A stretch of DNA of 64,000 bases, taken from positions 372,001 to 436,000 of the forward strand of contig NZ_ATUZ01000013.1 of assembly GCF_000420465.1 (NCBI RefSeq). The letters run 5' to 3'. The notes below the pieces were generated by a model. The model was not told the DNA's origin and searched no databases. It was given only the letters and a program-made list of their open reading frames with translations. Source of the stretch: Desulfovibrio desulfuricans DSM 642. GTDB lineage: Bacteria; Desulfobacterota; Desulfovibrionia; Desulfovibrionales; Desulfovibrionaceae. The position numbers and the translations under genes are program-made. Numbering within the stretch: the first letter of the stretch is position 1; every line of letters starts with the position of its first letter. Of this stretch, positions 16,837 to 26,548 are shown piece by piece.

Positions 16837-18651
16837 ATGGAAAACGACAATACTTCAAATTTTTCTTCCGCATCTGATGTGTTGCCGATGCTGGATTATG
16901 CCTACACCCATGAGCAGACGCAGGCCACTACCGGCTATTTTTCCTGTGTTCCGCCAGAAAATCTGGATTTTGACCGCGCGCTGGAACGGCTTGAGGCCGC
17001 GCCAATGGACGATTTTCTGCATCTGCATCTGCTAAAGCTTCTCGCGGACAAGGCGCAGGATGAGCTGAACCTTCTGGCCGCCAGTTGTTATGACGCTGCC
17101 AGCAACAAGTTTACCCGGCCAGTGCTGGCGGCCCTGCTGGCTGAGTGCGCCTTGCTCGGCGCGGAATCGCCAGAAAAGGGCCACGGCTTTTGCGCGTCCT
17201 TTCCGCCTGATGCCGCGGAGCGGCTGGCAGCTTACAGCCCCGCCGTGTATCTGCGGGCTGCAACCCTGCCTGACCACGCCATTGCCGCCGCCTGGAGCGC
17301 CCTGTTCCGCGCCAATATCTGCGAGCATCATTCCCTGCCGCGACCGGACGAGGCTGGCATAGCACCCCTGTTCAGCGGGGAATTGCTCGATGCCACAGCC
17401 CGGCGCATGGCGGAGCATGCCGATGCACTGGCCCGGCAGCACGAAAAATTCAAGGCCGAAGCCTGGAAACCCTGGCAGCGGCCTCCGGCGCAGGAAACAT
17501 ACCTGCGCGCCGTGGACTCGCTGATGGAAAACGGTGTCGTGGATGGCCCTGAACTGCGCCATGAGGCATCGCTTTCACCCATTGCGCTACTGCGCGGCTG
17601 GCAGGTGGATATTGCCGTAACCAACGGTTCGGTGCGCCATACATTGCGGGGCAAGGCCACAGCCTACGGGCGCGGCCTGTCCCTGGCAGCGGCCCGCGCA
17701 TCCTACGCCATGGAAATTGTGGAACGCGCCAGCACCTATGTGAGCGTTGGGCCGGGGGGGGGCACTGCCGCCCATGCTGGAACTATCCTTGGCCGCAAAA
17801 CAGAACTGCCCCTGACGCTTGCGCGTTTTTCCGAACTGGCGGAGCAGGGCAGAGCGGCGCTCGACCCCAATCTGCTGCCTCTGGAAGCTCCCTATACTGA
17901 TGCCCCCCTGCACTGGCTCCCGGCCTCGGACGCATCTGGCGCGACAGTCCTTGTGCCTGCGCAGGCGGTGTTTCTGTTCTGCAATCTGGACGAGCAGGCT
18001 CTGTTTATTGCTGGTGGCTCCACCGGTCTTGCATCTGGAAATATTATGGATGAAGCTGTGGTTGCCGCCCTTACGGAAATCGCCGAGCGCGACGCCGAGG
18101 CCACAACTCCTTACAGTCGCACGCGCTGCTTTATGCTGCGCAGCCGCGATCAGCTCATTCAGTCGCTGCTTGACGACTACGCTGCCTGCGGCATCCGCGT
18201 GCAGTTTCAGGATTTGACCACGGAACTTGGGCTGCCTGTGTACCAGTGCTTTGTCACCGGGCGTGACGGTACTGTCGCGCGGGCCACAGGAGCCAATCTT
18301 TGCGGCGCGCGGGCTGCCTTGGCTGCGCTCACCGAAACCCCGTGGCCTTATTCAACGGCGCAAACCAAGCCGCCATGCCCTTCAGCTTCAGGACTAGCGG
18401 GACTGCCCGTTCGTGTGTTAGAAGATCTGCCGGATTACAGCCTGCCCTCCCCCCGCGCCAACCGCCGTTTGTTAGAGTCGGTGCTGTCGGCGCACGGCAG
18501 AAGTCCTCTCTATGTGGATCTGACCCGCAAGGATTTTGATATCCCCGTGGTCAGGGCCATTGTTCCCGGTCTTGCCCTCACGGCAGAGTGGGACAGGTTC
18601 TCAAGGCCGGACGCGCGCCTTTTTGCGCGTTATGCCGCGTGTTGTCTATGA
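16837..18651 (+). CDS. YcaO-domain protein
   Basis: A 604-residue protein. The YcaO ATP-grasp-like domain begins near residue 260. The ATP/Mg motifs are visible as RGKATAYGRGLSLAAARAS followed by EIVERAS (Glu293, Glu296, Arg297), and later EAVVAALTEIAERDA. YcaO enzymes activate backbone amides with ATP (azoline or thioamide formation); E. coli YcaO aids RimO-dependent modification of ribosomal protein S12. The C-terminus lacks the PxPxP tail of azoline-forming members. About 250 N-terminal residues are not recognised. No TfuA, peptide precursor or dehydrogenase lies nearby, so a natural-product role is unlikely. It follows rpsI but after a terminator. The ribosome-binding site is weak. Confidence 0.8.
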   Translation: MENDNTSNFSSASDVLPMLDYAYTHEQTQATTGYFSCVPPENLDFDRALERLEAAPMDDFLHLHLLKLLADKAQDELNLLAASCYDAASNKFTRPVLAALLAECALLGAESPEKGHGFCASFPPDAAERLAAYSPAVYLRAATLPDHAIAAAWSALFRANICEHHSLPRPDEAGIAPLFSGELLDATARRMAEHADALARQHEKFKAEAWKPWQRPPAQETYLRAVDSLMENGVVDGPELRHEASLSPIALLRGWQVDIAVTNGSVRHTLRGKATAYGRGLSLAAARASYAMEIVERASTYVSVGPGGGTAAHAGTILGRKTELPLTLARFSELAEQGRAALDPNLLPLEAPYTDAPLHWLPASDASGATVLVPAQAVFLFCNLDEQALFIAGGSTGLASGNIMDEAVVAALTEIAERDAEATTPYSRTRCFMLRSRDQLIQSLLDDYAACGIRVQFQDLTTELGLPVYQCFVTGRDGTVARATGANLCGARAALAALTETPWPYSTAQTKPPCPSASGLAGLPVRVLEDLPDYSLPSPRANRRLLESVLSAHGRSPLYVDLTRKDFDIPVVRAIVPGLALTAEWDRFSRPDARLFARYAACCL

Positions 18652-18677
18652 GTTGCCGTAAGTACGGCTAATTACAA

Positions 18678-18706
18678 TTGCAGCCCGGCGGTAACTCGGG
18701 TATAGT
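18678..18706 (+). promoter_or_regulatory. Sigma-70 promoter of livJ
   Basis: TTGCAG (18678-18683) and TATAGT (18701-18706) with an exact 17-base spacer, about 63 bases before the livJ start. Confidence 0.75.
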
Positions 18707-18768
18707 CGGGAGCGACCGGCCCATAAGTGAACAGGCCGCTCTGAACGCACAACCTTTGGAGGGTTAGG

Positions 18769-19914
18769 ATGAAACTGGGTAAATTTCTTGCCGCGCTGGC
18801 TGGTCTGGCGCTGACCTTCGGCGTTGCCGGCCAGGCGCTTGCCGCTGATGCCGGTCCCATCAAAATCGGCGTGTACCTTCCCCTGACCGGGCAGAATGCC
18901 TTTGGCGGCCAGCTCGAACTTGAGGGCGTGCGTCTCGCCCATAAGGAAATGCCCAAGGTTCTTGACCGCCCAGTTGAACTGGTGGTGGTTGACAACAAGT
19001 CTGACAAGGTCGAATCGGCCAACGCCGTGAAGCGCCTTGTGGAACGCGACAAGGTCGTGGCCCTTATCGGTACCTATGGTTCCTCGCTGGCCATGGCTGG
19101 CGCCGAAGTGGCTGAAAAGGCCGCTGTTCCCGGCGTGGGCACCTCCTGCACCAACCCCCTTGTGACCCAGGGCAAGAAGTACTACTTCCGCGCCTGCTTT
19201 ATTGATCCCTATCAGGGCGCTGCCGCCGCCACCTATGCCTATGAAACCCTCGGCTTCCGCAAGGCCGCCGTGCTCATGGACATGACCAGCGACTACGCCG
19301 TGGGCCTCTCCAGCTTCTTTACCCGCGATTTCAAAAAGCTCGGCGGCGAAGTCGTTGCTACTCTCAAGTACAGCTCCGGCGATCAGGACTTCACCGCCCA
19401 GCTGACCGAACTCATTGCCAAAAAGCCTGACATCGTCTTCATGCCCGCCTACTTTGCCGAAGGCGCCATCATCATGAAGCAGGCCCGCGAACTGGGCGCC
19501 AAGTTCCGCCTCATGGGCGCGGACGCCATGGATAACCCCGACACCCTCAAGCTGGGCGGCAAGGCTGCGGAAGGCTTCCTGCACACCACCTTCCCCTACG
19601 ACCCCGCCATGCCCAACATGAGCCCCGAAGCCAAGCGCTTCACCGAAGCGTGGAAGGCCGCCTATCCTGACAAGGAAACCAACGTTAACGGCGCTCTTGG
19701 CTACAACACCTATTTCCTGATCCTTGACGCCATCAAGCGCGCCAACTCTTCTGATCCCAAGGCCATTGCCAAGGCTCTGGCAGAAACCAAGGATCTGCCC
19801 ACCGCTCTGGGCCTGCTGACCATCAACAAGACCCATGACGCAGAAATGCCCGTGGGCATCATTGAATACAAAGATGGCAAGCGCGTTTACGTGGGCGAAG
19901 TTACACCCAAATAA
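18769..19914 (+). CDS. livJ: Branched-chain amino acid ABC transporter, substrate-binding protein
   Basis: A 381-residue periplasmic binding protein of the leucine-binding (type I) family. The signal peptide spans residues 1 to about 25 with an ALAADAG cleavage region. The mature part starts IKIGVYLPLTGQNA, the usual first strand. Blocks ALIGTYGSSLAMAGAEVAEK and ACFIDPYQGAAAATYAYE match LivJ-type domains. It captures leucine, isoleucine or valine (or another amide or amino acid) for LivHMGF. It is separated from livH by a strong terminator, which should give an excess of binding protein. Confidence 0.9.
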   Translation: MKLGKFLAALAGLALTFGVAGQALAADAGPIKIGVYLPLTGQNAFGGQLELEGVRLAHKEMPKVLDRPVELVVVDNKSDKVESANAVKRLVERDKVVALIGTYGSSLAMAGAEVAEKAAVPGVGTSCTNPLVTQGKKYYFRACFIDPYQGAAAATYAYETLGFRKAAVLMDMTSDYAVGLSSFFTRDFKKLGGEVVATLKYSSGDQDFTAQLTELIAKKPDIVFMPAYFAEGAIIMKQARELGAKFRLMGADAMDNPDTLKLGGKAAEGFLHTTFPYDPAMPNMSPEAKRFTEAWKAAYPDKETNVNGALGYNTYFLILDAIKRANSSDPKAIAKALAETKDLPTALGLLTINKTHDAEMPVGIIEYKDGKRVYVGEVTPK

Positions 19915-19930
19915 GTAAACAACAGATCAA

Positions 19931-19964
19931 CCCCGCGGCGACATTCGCCGCGGGGTGCTTTTTT
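19931..19964 (+). terminator. Attenuating terminator between livJ and livH
   Basis: CCCCGCGGCG (19931-19940) pairs perfectly with CGCCGCGGGG (19946-19955), followed by TGCTTTTTT. Confidence 0.9.
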
Positions 19965-20037
19965 CATTTTTTTGCCGCTGTTCGAGCGGAAGGGCCTATT
20001 GTGGCCTTTTGTCCGTTGCGAGGCGCTGAGGTGGCCC

Positions 20038-20931
20038 ATGAGCCTTGATATGTTTTTGCAGCACTGCTTTAACGCCCTGACCCTTGGGTCGCTGTATGCG
20101 CTGATCGCCATCGGCTACACCATGGTTTACGGCATCCTGCGCCTGATCAACTTTGCCCACGGCGATATTCTGATGATCGGCGCATACTTTGTATTTTTCG
20201 GCACGTTCGCCTTTGGCTGGCCCTGGGGTGTAGCCGCTGTTGTCGCCGTTCTTGGCGCCAGCGTGCTCGGCATCCTTGTAGAAAGGATAGCCTACAGACC
20301 CTTGCGCGACGCCCCGCGTATTTCGGCGCTTATCAGCGCCATTGCCGTATCGTTTTTTATTGAAAGCCTTGCCGTGGTGGTCTTTACAGGCCAGCCCCGC
20401 CCCGTGTTGCAGCCAGAATGGCTGGTTTCTGAATGGCAGCTTGGCGGCATACGCATCCTGCCGCTTACGGCCTTTGTGCCGATCATGACCATCGTGCTAG
20501 TGGCCGTGCTTTTGTATGTGGTGTACCGCACAAAACCCGGCCTCGCCATGCGCGCCATTTCAAAAGATATTGAAACTACGCGCCTTCTGGGTGTGCGGGT
20601 GGACAACATCATTGCCCTCACGTTTGGTATCGGCTCTGCACTGGCGGCGGCCTCGGGCATCATGTGGGCCTTGCGCTACCCGCAGGTGCACCCCTACATG
20701 GGCATCATGCCTGGCCTCAAGGCCTTTATTGCCGCAGTGTTCGGCGGCATCGGCTCCATTCAGGGCGCTGTTATCGGCGGTGTTGCCCTTGGCTTTGTTG
20801 AAATCATGACCGTGGCCTTCATGCCTGAGCTTTCGGGGTACCGCGACGCCTTCGCCTTTGTGCTGCTGGTGTTCGTGCTGCTGTTCAAGCCCACAGGGCT
20901 GCTGGGCGAGCGAATGGAGGAGAAAATCTAA
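20038..20931 (+). CDS. livH: Branched-chain amino acid ABC transporter permease LivH
   Basis: A 297-residue inner-membrane permease with about eight hydrophobic segments. LYALIAIGYTMVYGILRLIN at the N-terminus and the GGIGSIQGAVIGG loop near residue 235 are typical LivH sequences. ATG 20038 has GAGGTGG upstream; the longer open frame from 19972 overlaps the terminator tail and is rejected. Its TAA overlaps the livM start by one base. Confidence 0.92.
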   Translation: MSLDMFLQHCFNALTLGSLYALIAIGYTMVYGILRLINFAHGDILMIGAYFVFFGTFAFGWPWGVAAVVAVLGASVLGILVERIAYRPLRDAPRISALISAIAVSFFIESLAVVVFTGQPRPVLQPEWLVSEWQLGGIRILPLTAFVPIMTIVLVAVLLYVVYRTKPGLAMRAISKDIETTRLLGVRVDNIIALTFGIGSALAAASGIMWALRYPQVHPYMGIMPGLKAFIAAVFGGIGSIQGAVIGGVALGFVEIMTVAFMPELSGYRDAFAFVLLVFVLLFKPTGLLGERMEEKI

Positions 20932-21968
20932 TGCGCCTGAACAGAAGCACCATCCTGAGCATTATGGTCATGCTGCTGTTTGGCCTTGTGCTCTCCCAGG
21001 CAGAAAGTTTTCTCGGCGACTATCAGATCTATATCGCCAAGCTCATTTTCATCAACGCCATTCTGGCGCTTTCGCTCAACCTGATCTACGGGTTTACCGG
21101 GCTCTTCTCTCTGGGGCATGCCGGATTTATCGCCATCGGCGCGTATGTTTCGGCCCTGTGCATCCTGAGCCCCGAGCAGAAAGAAATGATGTGGATTCTT
21201 GAACCCATCATCTGGCCTTTCTCCGACCTGTTTACCCCTTTCTGGGTTTCCGCGCTGGCTGGCGGGCTGGTGGCCACCATCTTTGCCTTTATCATCGCCG
21301 TGCCCGTGCTGCGGCTTGGCGATGACTACCTTGGCATTGCCACTCTCGGCTTTGCGGAAATCATCCGCGTCATGATCGTCAACGCTACGTCCATCACCAA
21401 CGGTTCGCTGGGCATCAAGGGCATTCCAGGGCATGCCAGCCTGCTTTCGTGCTACATCTGGATGCTCTTTACGCTCATAGTGCTTTCGCGGCTCATATTC
21501 AGCAATTTCGGAAACGTGATGCGCTGTATACGTGATAACGAAATCGCCGCCAGGGTCATGGGCATCAACGTGTTCCGCTACAAGGTGCTTTCGTTCTGCG
21601 TGGGGGCGTTTTTTGCCGGTGTGGGCGGTGCGCTGCTTGGCTCCCACCTCTCCACCATTGACCCAAAGATGTTCAACTTTTTGCTGACCTTCAACGTGCT
21701 CATGTTCGTTGTGGCTGGCGGTCTTGGCTCGCTGACGGGCAGTCTGCTCGGCGCCACGGTCATCACCATCCTGCTTGAATGGCTGCGCGCCATTGAAGAA
21801 CCCATGGATCTGGGCTTTATTGAAATCCCCGGTATCCCCGGCATGCGTATGGTGGTGTTTTCGCTGGTGCTGCTGGCCATTATTCTTTATCGGCGCGAGG
21901 GCATCATGGGAACCCGTGAGCTGACCTGGAAATCAATGGGCGCGTTCTTCAGGAGGGGCAAGGCATGA
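20931..21968 (+). CDS. livM: Branched-chain amino acid ABC transporter permease LivM
   Basis: A 345-residue inner-membrane permease with eight to ten hydrophobic segments. LNLIYGFTGLFSLGHAGFIA near residue 50 and DDYLGIATLGFAEIIRVM near 130 are characteristic of LivM. It starts within the livH stop codon (TAATG) after GGAGGAG and ends four bases inside livG, so translation is probably coupled. Confidence 0.93.
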   Translation: MRLNRSTILSIMVMLLFGLVLSQAESFLGDYQIYIAKLIFINAILALSLNLIYGFTGLFSLGHAGFIAIGAYVSALCILSPEQKEMMWILEPIIWPFSDLFTPFWVSALAGGLVATIFAFIIAVPVLRLGDDYLGIATLGFAEIIRVMIVNATSITNGSLGIKGIPGHASLLSCYIWMLFTLIVLSRLIFSNFGNVMRCIRDNEIAARVMGINVFRYKVLSFCVGAFFAGVGGALLGSHLSTIDPKMFNFLLTFNVLMFVVAGGLGSLTGSLLGATVITILLEWLRAIEEPMDLGFIEIPGIPGMRMVVFSLVLLAIILYRREGIMGTRELTWKSMGAFFRRGKA

Positions 21969-22786
21969 GCGGTTTTAATCTGCCCAAGGCCCCCAGTTAC
22001 GAGGGCGCACTGCTGCTGGCCAAGGACGTAACCATGCGTTTTGGCGGCGTGACCGCCGTGAGCGATCTTTCCATCGCTCTGCCCAAGGGTGCCATCGCGG
22101 GTATTATCGGCCCCAACGGCGCGGGCAAAACTACCGCATTCAATGTTCTGAGCGGTTTTTATACCCCGCAGGAAGGCGATGTGATTTTTGACGGCAAGAG
22201 CGTGAAGGGGCATGGCCCCTCGGAAATTTGCCGATTGGGCATGGCCCGCACCTTTCAGAACATTCGATTGTCGCAACAGATGACCGTGCTTGAAAATATC
22301 ATGGTCGGCTGTCATGTGCGCCGCCGTTGCCCCTGGTGGATGGCCCCTCTGGGGATTCCCGCTTTTTATAAGGAAGAAGCGGCCATTGTGGAAAAAAGCA
22401 GGCAGCTTGCCGATCGGGTAAACCTGAGCGGCAACCTCAACGATCAGGCGGGCAGCCTGCCGTACGGCGCGCAGCGCAGGCTTGAGATTGCCCGCGCTCT
22501 GGCCACAGAGCCCAAACTGTTGCTGCTTGATGAACCCGCAGCGGGCATGAATCCGCAGGAAAGTCTGGATCTCATGCATTTTATCGGCCATATCCGTGAC
22601 GAATTCGACCTCACCATTCTGCTGATCGAGCATGACATGAAGGTCGTCATGGGCGTGTGTCAGTACATCTGGGTCATGGAATACGGGGCCTTGATCGCCG
22701 AGGGCGAGCCGGAATCCATACGCAACAACCCCGTGGTTATCCGCGCCTATCTGGGTGAGGACGCTACGCTGGAAAAAGTCAGTTAG
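21965..22786 (+). CDS. livG: Branched-chain amino acid ABC transporter ATPase LivG
   Basis: A 273-residue cytoplasmic ATPase. Walker A GPNGAGKTTAFN (near residue 50), the LivG-specific RTFQNIRLSQQMTVLEN, the signature block LPYGAQRRLEIARAL and Walker B KLLLLDEPAAGMNP are all present, with the switch His in LLIEHDMKVVM. It overlaps livM by four bases. Confidence 0.95.
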   Translation: MSGFNLPKAPSYEGALLLAKDVTMRFGGVTAVSDLSIALPKGAIAGIIGPNGAGKTTAFNVLSGFYTPQEGDVIFDGKSVKGHGPSEICRLGMARTFQNIRLSQQMTVLENIMVGCHVRRRCPWWMAPLGIPAFYKEEAAIVEKSRQLADRVNLSGNLNDQAGSLPYGAQRRLEIARALATEPKLLLLDEPAAGMNPQESLDLMHFIGHIRDEFDLTILLIEHDMKVVMGVCQYIWVMEYGALIAEGEPESIRNNPVVIRAYLGEDATLEKVS

Positions 22787-22940
22787 CCGTGGCCCGGGCG
22801 GCGGAGCCTTGCCCGCCTGCCCGTTGCGGCTTGCAAAGGCGCTGTTTGCCGCTCCTGAGCAGAGCAAACGGCCATACGCAGCAGATAGACATGCCCGGAA
22901 AGCTCTTCCGGCGCAGACCGACATATGGACAGGGTGCATC

Positions 22941-23663
22941 ATGCTTGAAATTCGTAATCTCCATGTGCGCTACGGCGGCATTCAGGCCGTTCAGGGCGTA
23001 AGCCTGAATATCCCGCGCGGCAGCATTGTGACGCTTATCGGGGCCAACGGCGCGGGCAAGAGCAGTATCATCCGCTCCATTGCCGGCCTGAACAAAACCA
23101 TCAGCGGCGACATTCTGCTGACCCGGCACGAGGGCGACGCCCCGGCTTCGCTCATGGGCCTCAAGCCCGAAGACATGGTGCGCAAGGGTATTTCTCTTTC
23201 GCCGGAAGGGCGGCGTATCCTGCCCCATCTGACAGTGGAGGAAAACCTGCACCTGGGTGCGTATTCGCGTAGTGACAAGGCAGAAATAGCCCATGATATC
23301 GAGTGGGTATACAGCCTGTTTCCACGGCTTAAAGAACGTCTCTGGCAGAAGGGCGGCACGCTCTCCGGCGGCGAACAGCAGATGCTGGCCGTGGCCCGCG
23401 CGCTCATGAGCCGCCCCGATCTGCTCATGCTTGACGAACCTTCGCTGGGGCTTGCCCCGCTGCTGGTGCGCGAGATTTTCGACATCGTCAAGCGCATCAA
23501 CGAAGAGGGCAAAACCGTCCTGCTGGTGGAACAGAACGCCTTTGCGGCGCTTTCTGTGGCGCACTATGCCTATATTCTTGAAGTTGGCAGGGTGGTGCTT
23601 GAAGGCCCCGGCCGCGAACTGCTTGAAAATCCCAAGGTCAAGGACGCCTACCTCGGCGGCTAG
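22941..23663 (+). CDS. livF: Branched-chain amino acid ABC transporter ATPase LivF
   Basis: A 240-residue cytoplasmic ATPase paired with LivG. Walker A GANGAGKSSIIRS, signature LSGGEQQMLAVARALM and Walker B LLMLDEPSLGLAP are visible, plus the LivF-typical SPEGRRILPHLTVEENL. ATG 22941 was chosen by homology and AGGGTG upstream; the open frame extends to 22755 but that part is not LivF-like. A gap of 154 bases separates it from livG. Confidence 0.94.
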   Translation: MLEIRNLHVRYGGIQAVQGVSLNIPRGSIVTLIGANGAGKSSIIRSIAGLNKTISGDILLTRHEGDAPASLMGLKPEDMVRKGISLSPEGRRILPHLTVEENLHLGAYSRSDKAEIAHDIEWVYSLFPRLKERLWQKGGTLSGGEQQMLAVARALMSRPDLLMLDEPSLGLAPLLVREIFDIVKRINEEGKTVLLVEQNAFAALSVAHYAYILEVGRVVLEGPGRELLENPKVKDAYLGG

Positions 23664-23706
23664 GCCTTCCCCTGATTACAGACCGCGTTGATCTGATCAG
23701 CGCTCA

Positions 23707-23738
23707 AACCGGCAATCGTATGACTGCCGGTTTTTTGT
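23707..23738 (+). terminator. Terminator of livHMGF
   Basis: AACCGGCA (23707-23714) pairs with TGCCGGTT (23725-23732), followed by TTTTG. Confidence 0.88.
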
Positions 23739-23932
23739 TGCTGCAAGCTTCGAAAAATTCAGCAAGCCCGCGATGTCATAAAGCCATGCCGCCGAGGTGA
23801 GCAAAATGCTGCGGCTTGCCACCCCGTGCCGGGGGTATTAGTATTCATGTTGGTTAAAAACAGTCCGGGGAGCAGGGCACTTACTGCCTTTGCCTCTGCG
23901 ACCTTGCGACTGCAAATCCATAAGGAGCAAAC

Positions 23933-26548
23933 ATGCAACGCATACTTCTGTTATTGCCCCTGCTGCTGGCCTTGCTGGCTGGCGCGGCCTCTGCCGCACC
24001 GGGCGAACAGCGAACCCTGACCAAACTGCCCAATGGGCTTTCCGTGTATATCATCAAGGACAGCCGCTTTCCCCTGGTGGCAACGCGTCTTTACGTACGC
24101 ACCGGTTCGGCCAATGAGGACGCAAAGCAGGCGGGCATCAGCCATCTGCTGGAGCACATGGTCTTCAAAGGTACAGAGCACCGACCCAAGGGTCAGGTGG
24201 CGCGCGATGTGGAAGCCCTTGGCGGCTACCTCAACGCAGCCACCAGCTTTGACAAAACATGGTACATGACGGACATGCCCGCCGCTCACTGGCGCATGGG
24301 CATGGACGTGGTGAAAGAAATGGCCTTTCAGGCTTCTCTGGATCCCAAGGAGCTGGAGTCGGAAAAAGAAGTGGTTATTTCCGAGCTTGAGCGCGATCAG
24401 GATTCGCCCATGAGCAGACTGTTTGAAAGCCTGCAGGTGTCCACACTCCAGAACACCCCCTACGGGCGGCCCATTATTGGTTTTAAGGAAACCGTGCGCG
24501 CCATCACTGCCGATGACCTTCGCGCCTATGTGCAGCGCTGGTATCAGCCGCAGAACATGCTGCTGCTGGTGGCGGGCGATATTGACCCGCAAGCTGTGAT
24601 GCAACACGCGCAGGAACTTTTTGGCGCTATGGCCAACACCAACGATGCTGTTACGCCGCCGCAGGTTGATTTGCTTACTGCCCCCGGCGGTCAGCGTGTT
24701 GAAGTGGTGCGCGGCCCCTGGAACAAGGTCTATCTGGGCATGGCCTTTCCTGCGCCAGCCCTGCGGGACCTGCGCTCTGTGGATCTGGACGTGCTGAGCT
24801 ACCTGCTTGGCGGCGATGGCACCTCGCTGCTGAGCCGCAAATACGAGTATGAAAAGCAGCTTGTGGACAGCATCAGCGTGGGCAACATGAGCCTTGCGCG
24901 CGCGGGCATGCTGTACATTACAGCCAATATGGCCCCGGAAAAGCTGGAGGCCTTCTGGCAGGGGCTGACCACAGACCTTGCCAAACTCAAGGCCGCAGAC
25001 TTCAAACCCGAGGCCCTCAAGCGCGCCCGCTACAATCTTGAAGACAGCATGGACCGCTCGGCGGAAACGCTCAACGGTCTGGCCTCCTGGCTGGGCAGCG
25101 TCCAGTTTGAACTGGGCGGCGATGTGGCGGAACAAAATCTGCGCTTCACCCAGCGTAATGTTTCGCAGCCGCAGGTGCAGCAGGCCATTGACCTCTGGCT
25201 TGATCCCAGCAGGGCGCGGGTGCGTGTGCTTGCTCCTGAAAATGCCAAGCTGCCCGATCTGGAAGCCGTGCTGCAAAAGAACTGGCCCGGCAGCGCCGCT
25301 GCCAAAACTGCGCAGCAGGCTTCGGCTACTGCGGGTCAGCAGGAAGTGGTCGATCTGGGGCAGGGACGTACCGTCATTCTTATTCCTGATGCCACTGTGC
25401 CCTATGTGGCGGTTGATCTCATGCTGCCCGGCGGCAACGCCCTGCTGAAGCCTGACCAGCAGGGGCTGGCAGAACTGACGGCCAGCACCCTTGGCGATGG
25501 CAGCGGCAAACTGGACGCCCAGGCCATGGAACGCTATTTCGCCGACCGCGCGGCTTCGCTCTCCGCCAAGGCGGGCCTGCAAACCTTTACAGTGTCCCTG
25601 ACCGGCCCGGCCCGGTTTAATGTCGATTATTTCTCCATGCTGGGCGAGGTGCTGGGCAAGCCCCGGTTTGAAGCCAAGGAAATCAAACGCGAAGCGGAAA
25701 ACATGAAGGCCGCAATCCGCCAGCGGGCAGACAGGCCCACTTCCTTCCTGTTCTCACGCGTGAACCCCTTCATCTTCCCCGGCGGGCAGCCCTACGGCTA
25801 CGACAGCCTGGGTACGGAAGCGAACCTCTCCAGGTTTACGCCCAAGGATGTGCGCTCGTTCTGGGACAAACAGCTCGTGCAGCCCTGGGTGCTGGCAGTG
25901 GCAGGCGATTTTGACCGCGAGGCCGTGCTGGCCTTTGCCCGCACATTGCCCGCGCCAGACAAAAAGGATTTCTCCTTGCCCGCCCCCTCATGGGGTGATG
26001 CCCGCAATCTTGATCTGCATCTGCCGGGGCGCAATCAGGCCCACGTGCTCCAGATGTTCAAGGCTGTGCCCTACACCAGCCCGGATGCCCCGGCGCTCAT
26101 GCTTTTGCAGTCTGTGCTTTCCGGGCAGAGCGGCCTGCTGTTCAGCCAGATGCGCGACGAGCAGGGCCTCGGGTACACGGTCACGGCATTTTACCGCGCC
26201 ATGCCTCAGGCTGGCATGATGGCTTTTTACATTGGCACAACGCCTGACAAGGTGGCGCAGGCGCGTGAAGGTTTTGCCAAGATTATTGCCGATATCAAGG
26301 CAAAACCTCTGCCTGCGGAATTGCTTGAAGCCGGAGCCAACCGTCTGCTTGGCGAATACTACCGCGACAAGCAAAGCCTTGATTCCCGCGCGGGCGTGGC
26401 TGCCACAGATGCCGTGCTGGGCCTGCCCCGTGATTTCAGCAAGTCGCTCATTGACAAGGCGGCCAAGCTGACCCCTGCGGATATTCAGGCCGTGGCGCAG
26501 AAGTATCTGGACGACAAAAACCTTTACAACATGATCCTGCTGCCATAG
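23933..26548 (+). CDS. M16 family zinc metallopeptidase, secreted
   Basis: An 871-residue protein with two M16 halves. A signal peptide (residues 1-22, leucine-rich core, ASAAPG cleavage region) sends it to the periplasm. The inverted zinc motif HLLEH (near residue 75) and the downstream Glu in KEVVISELERDQ form the active site in the first half. The second half, from about residue 460, lacks HxxEH and is the usual inactive partner domain. It resembles pitrilysin-like peptidases that degrade peptides in the envelope. AAGGAG precedes the ATG. Monocistronic by context. Confidence 0.9.
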   Translation: MQRILLLLPLLLALLAGAASAAPGEQRTLTKLPNGLSVYIIKDSRFPLVATRLYVRTGSANEDAKQAGISHLLEHMVFKGTEHRPKGQVARDVEALGGYLNAATSFDKTWYMTDMPAAHWRMGMDVVKEMAFQASLDPKELESEKEVVISELERDQDSPMSRLFESLQVSTLQNTPYGRPIIGFKETVRAITADDLRAYVQRWYQPQNMLLLVAGDIDPQAVMQHAQELFGAMANTNDAVTPPQVDLLTAPGGQRVEVVRGPWNKVYLGMAFPAPALRDLRSVDLDVLSYLLGGDGTSLLSRKYEYEKQLVDSISVGNMSLARAGMLYITANMAPEKLEAFWQGLTTDLAKLKAADFKPEALKRARYNLEDSMDRSAETLNGLASWLGSVQFELGGDVAEQNLRFTQRNVSQPQVQQAIDLWLDPSRARVRVLAPENAKLPDLEAVLQKNWPGSAAAKTAQQASATAGQQEVVDLGQGRTVILIPDATVPYVAVDLMLPGGNALLKPDQQGLAELTASTLGDGSGKLDAQAMERYFADRAASLSAKAGLQTFTVSLTGPARFNVDYFSMLGEVLGKPRFEAKEIKREAENMKAAIRQRADRPTSFLFSRVNPFIFPGGQPYGYDSLGTEANLSRFTPKDVRSFWDKQLVQPWVLAVAGDFDREAVLAFARTLPAPDKKDFSLPAPSWGDARNLDLHLPGRNQAHVLQMFKAVPYTSPDAPALMLLQSVLSGQSGLLFSQMRDEQGLGYTVTAFYRAMPQAGMMAFYIGTTPDKVAQAREGFAKIIADIKAKPLPAELLEAGANRLLGEYYRDKQSLDSRAGVAATDAVLGLPRDFSKSLIDKAAKLTPADIQAVAQKYLDDKNLYNMILLP

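Noticed and set aside
23951..25582. 543-codon minus-strand open frame
   Set aside because: Antisense shadow of the M16 peptidase gene; no recognisable protein features.
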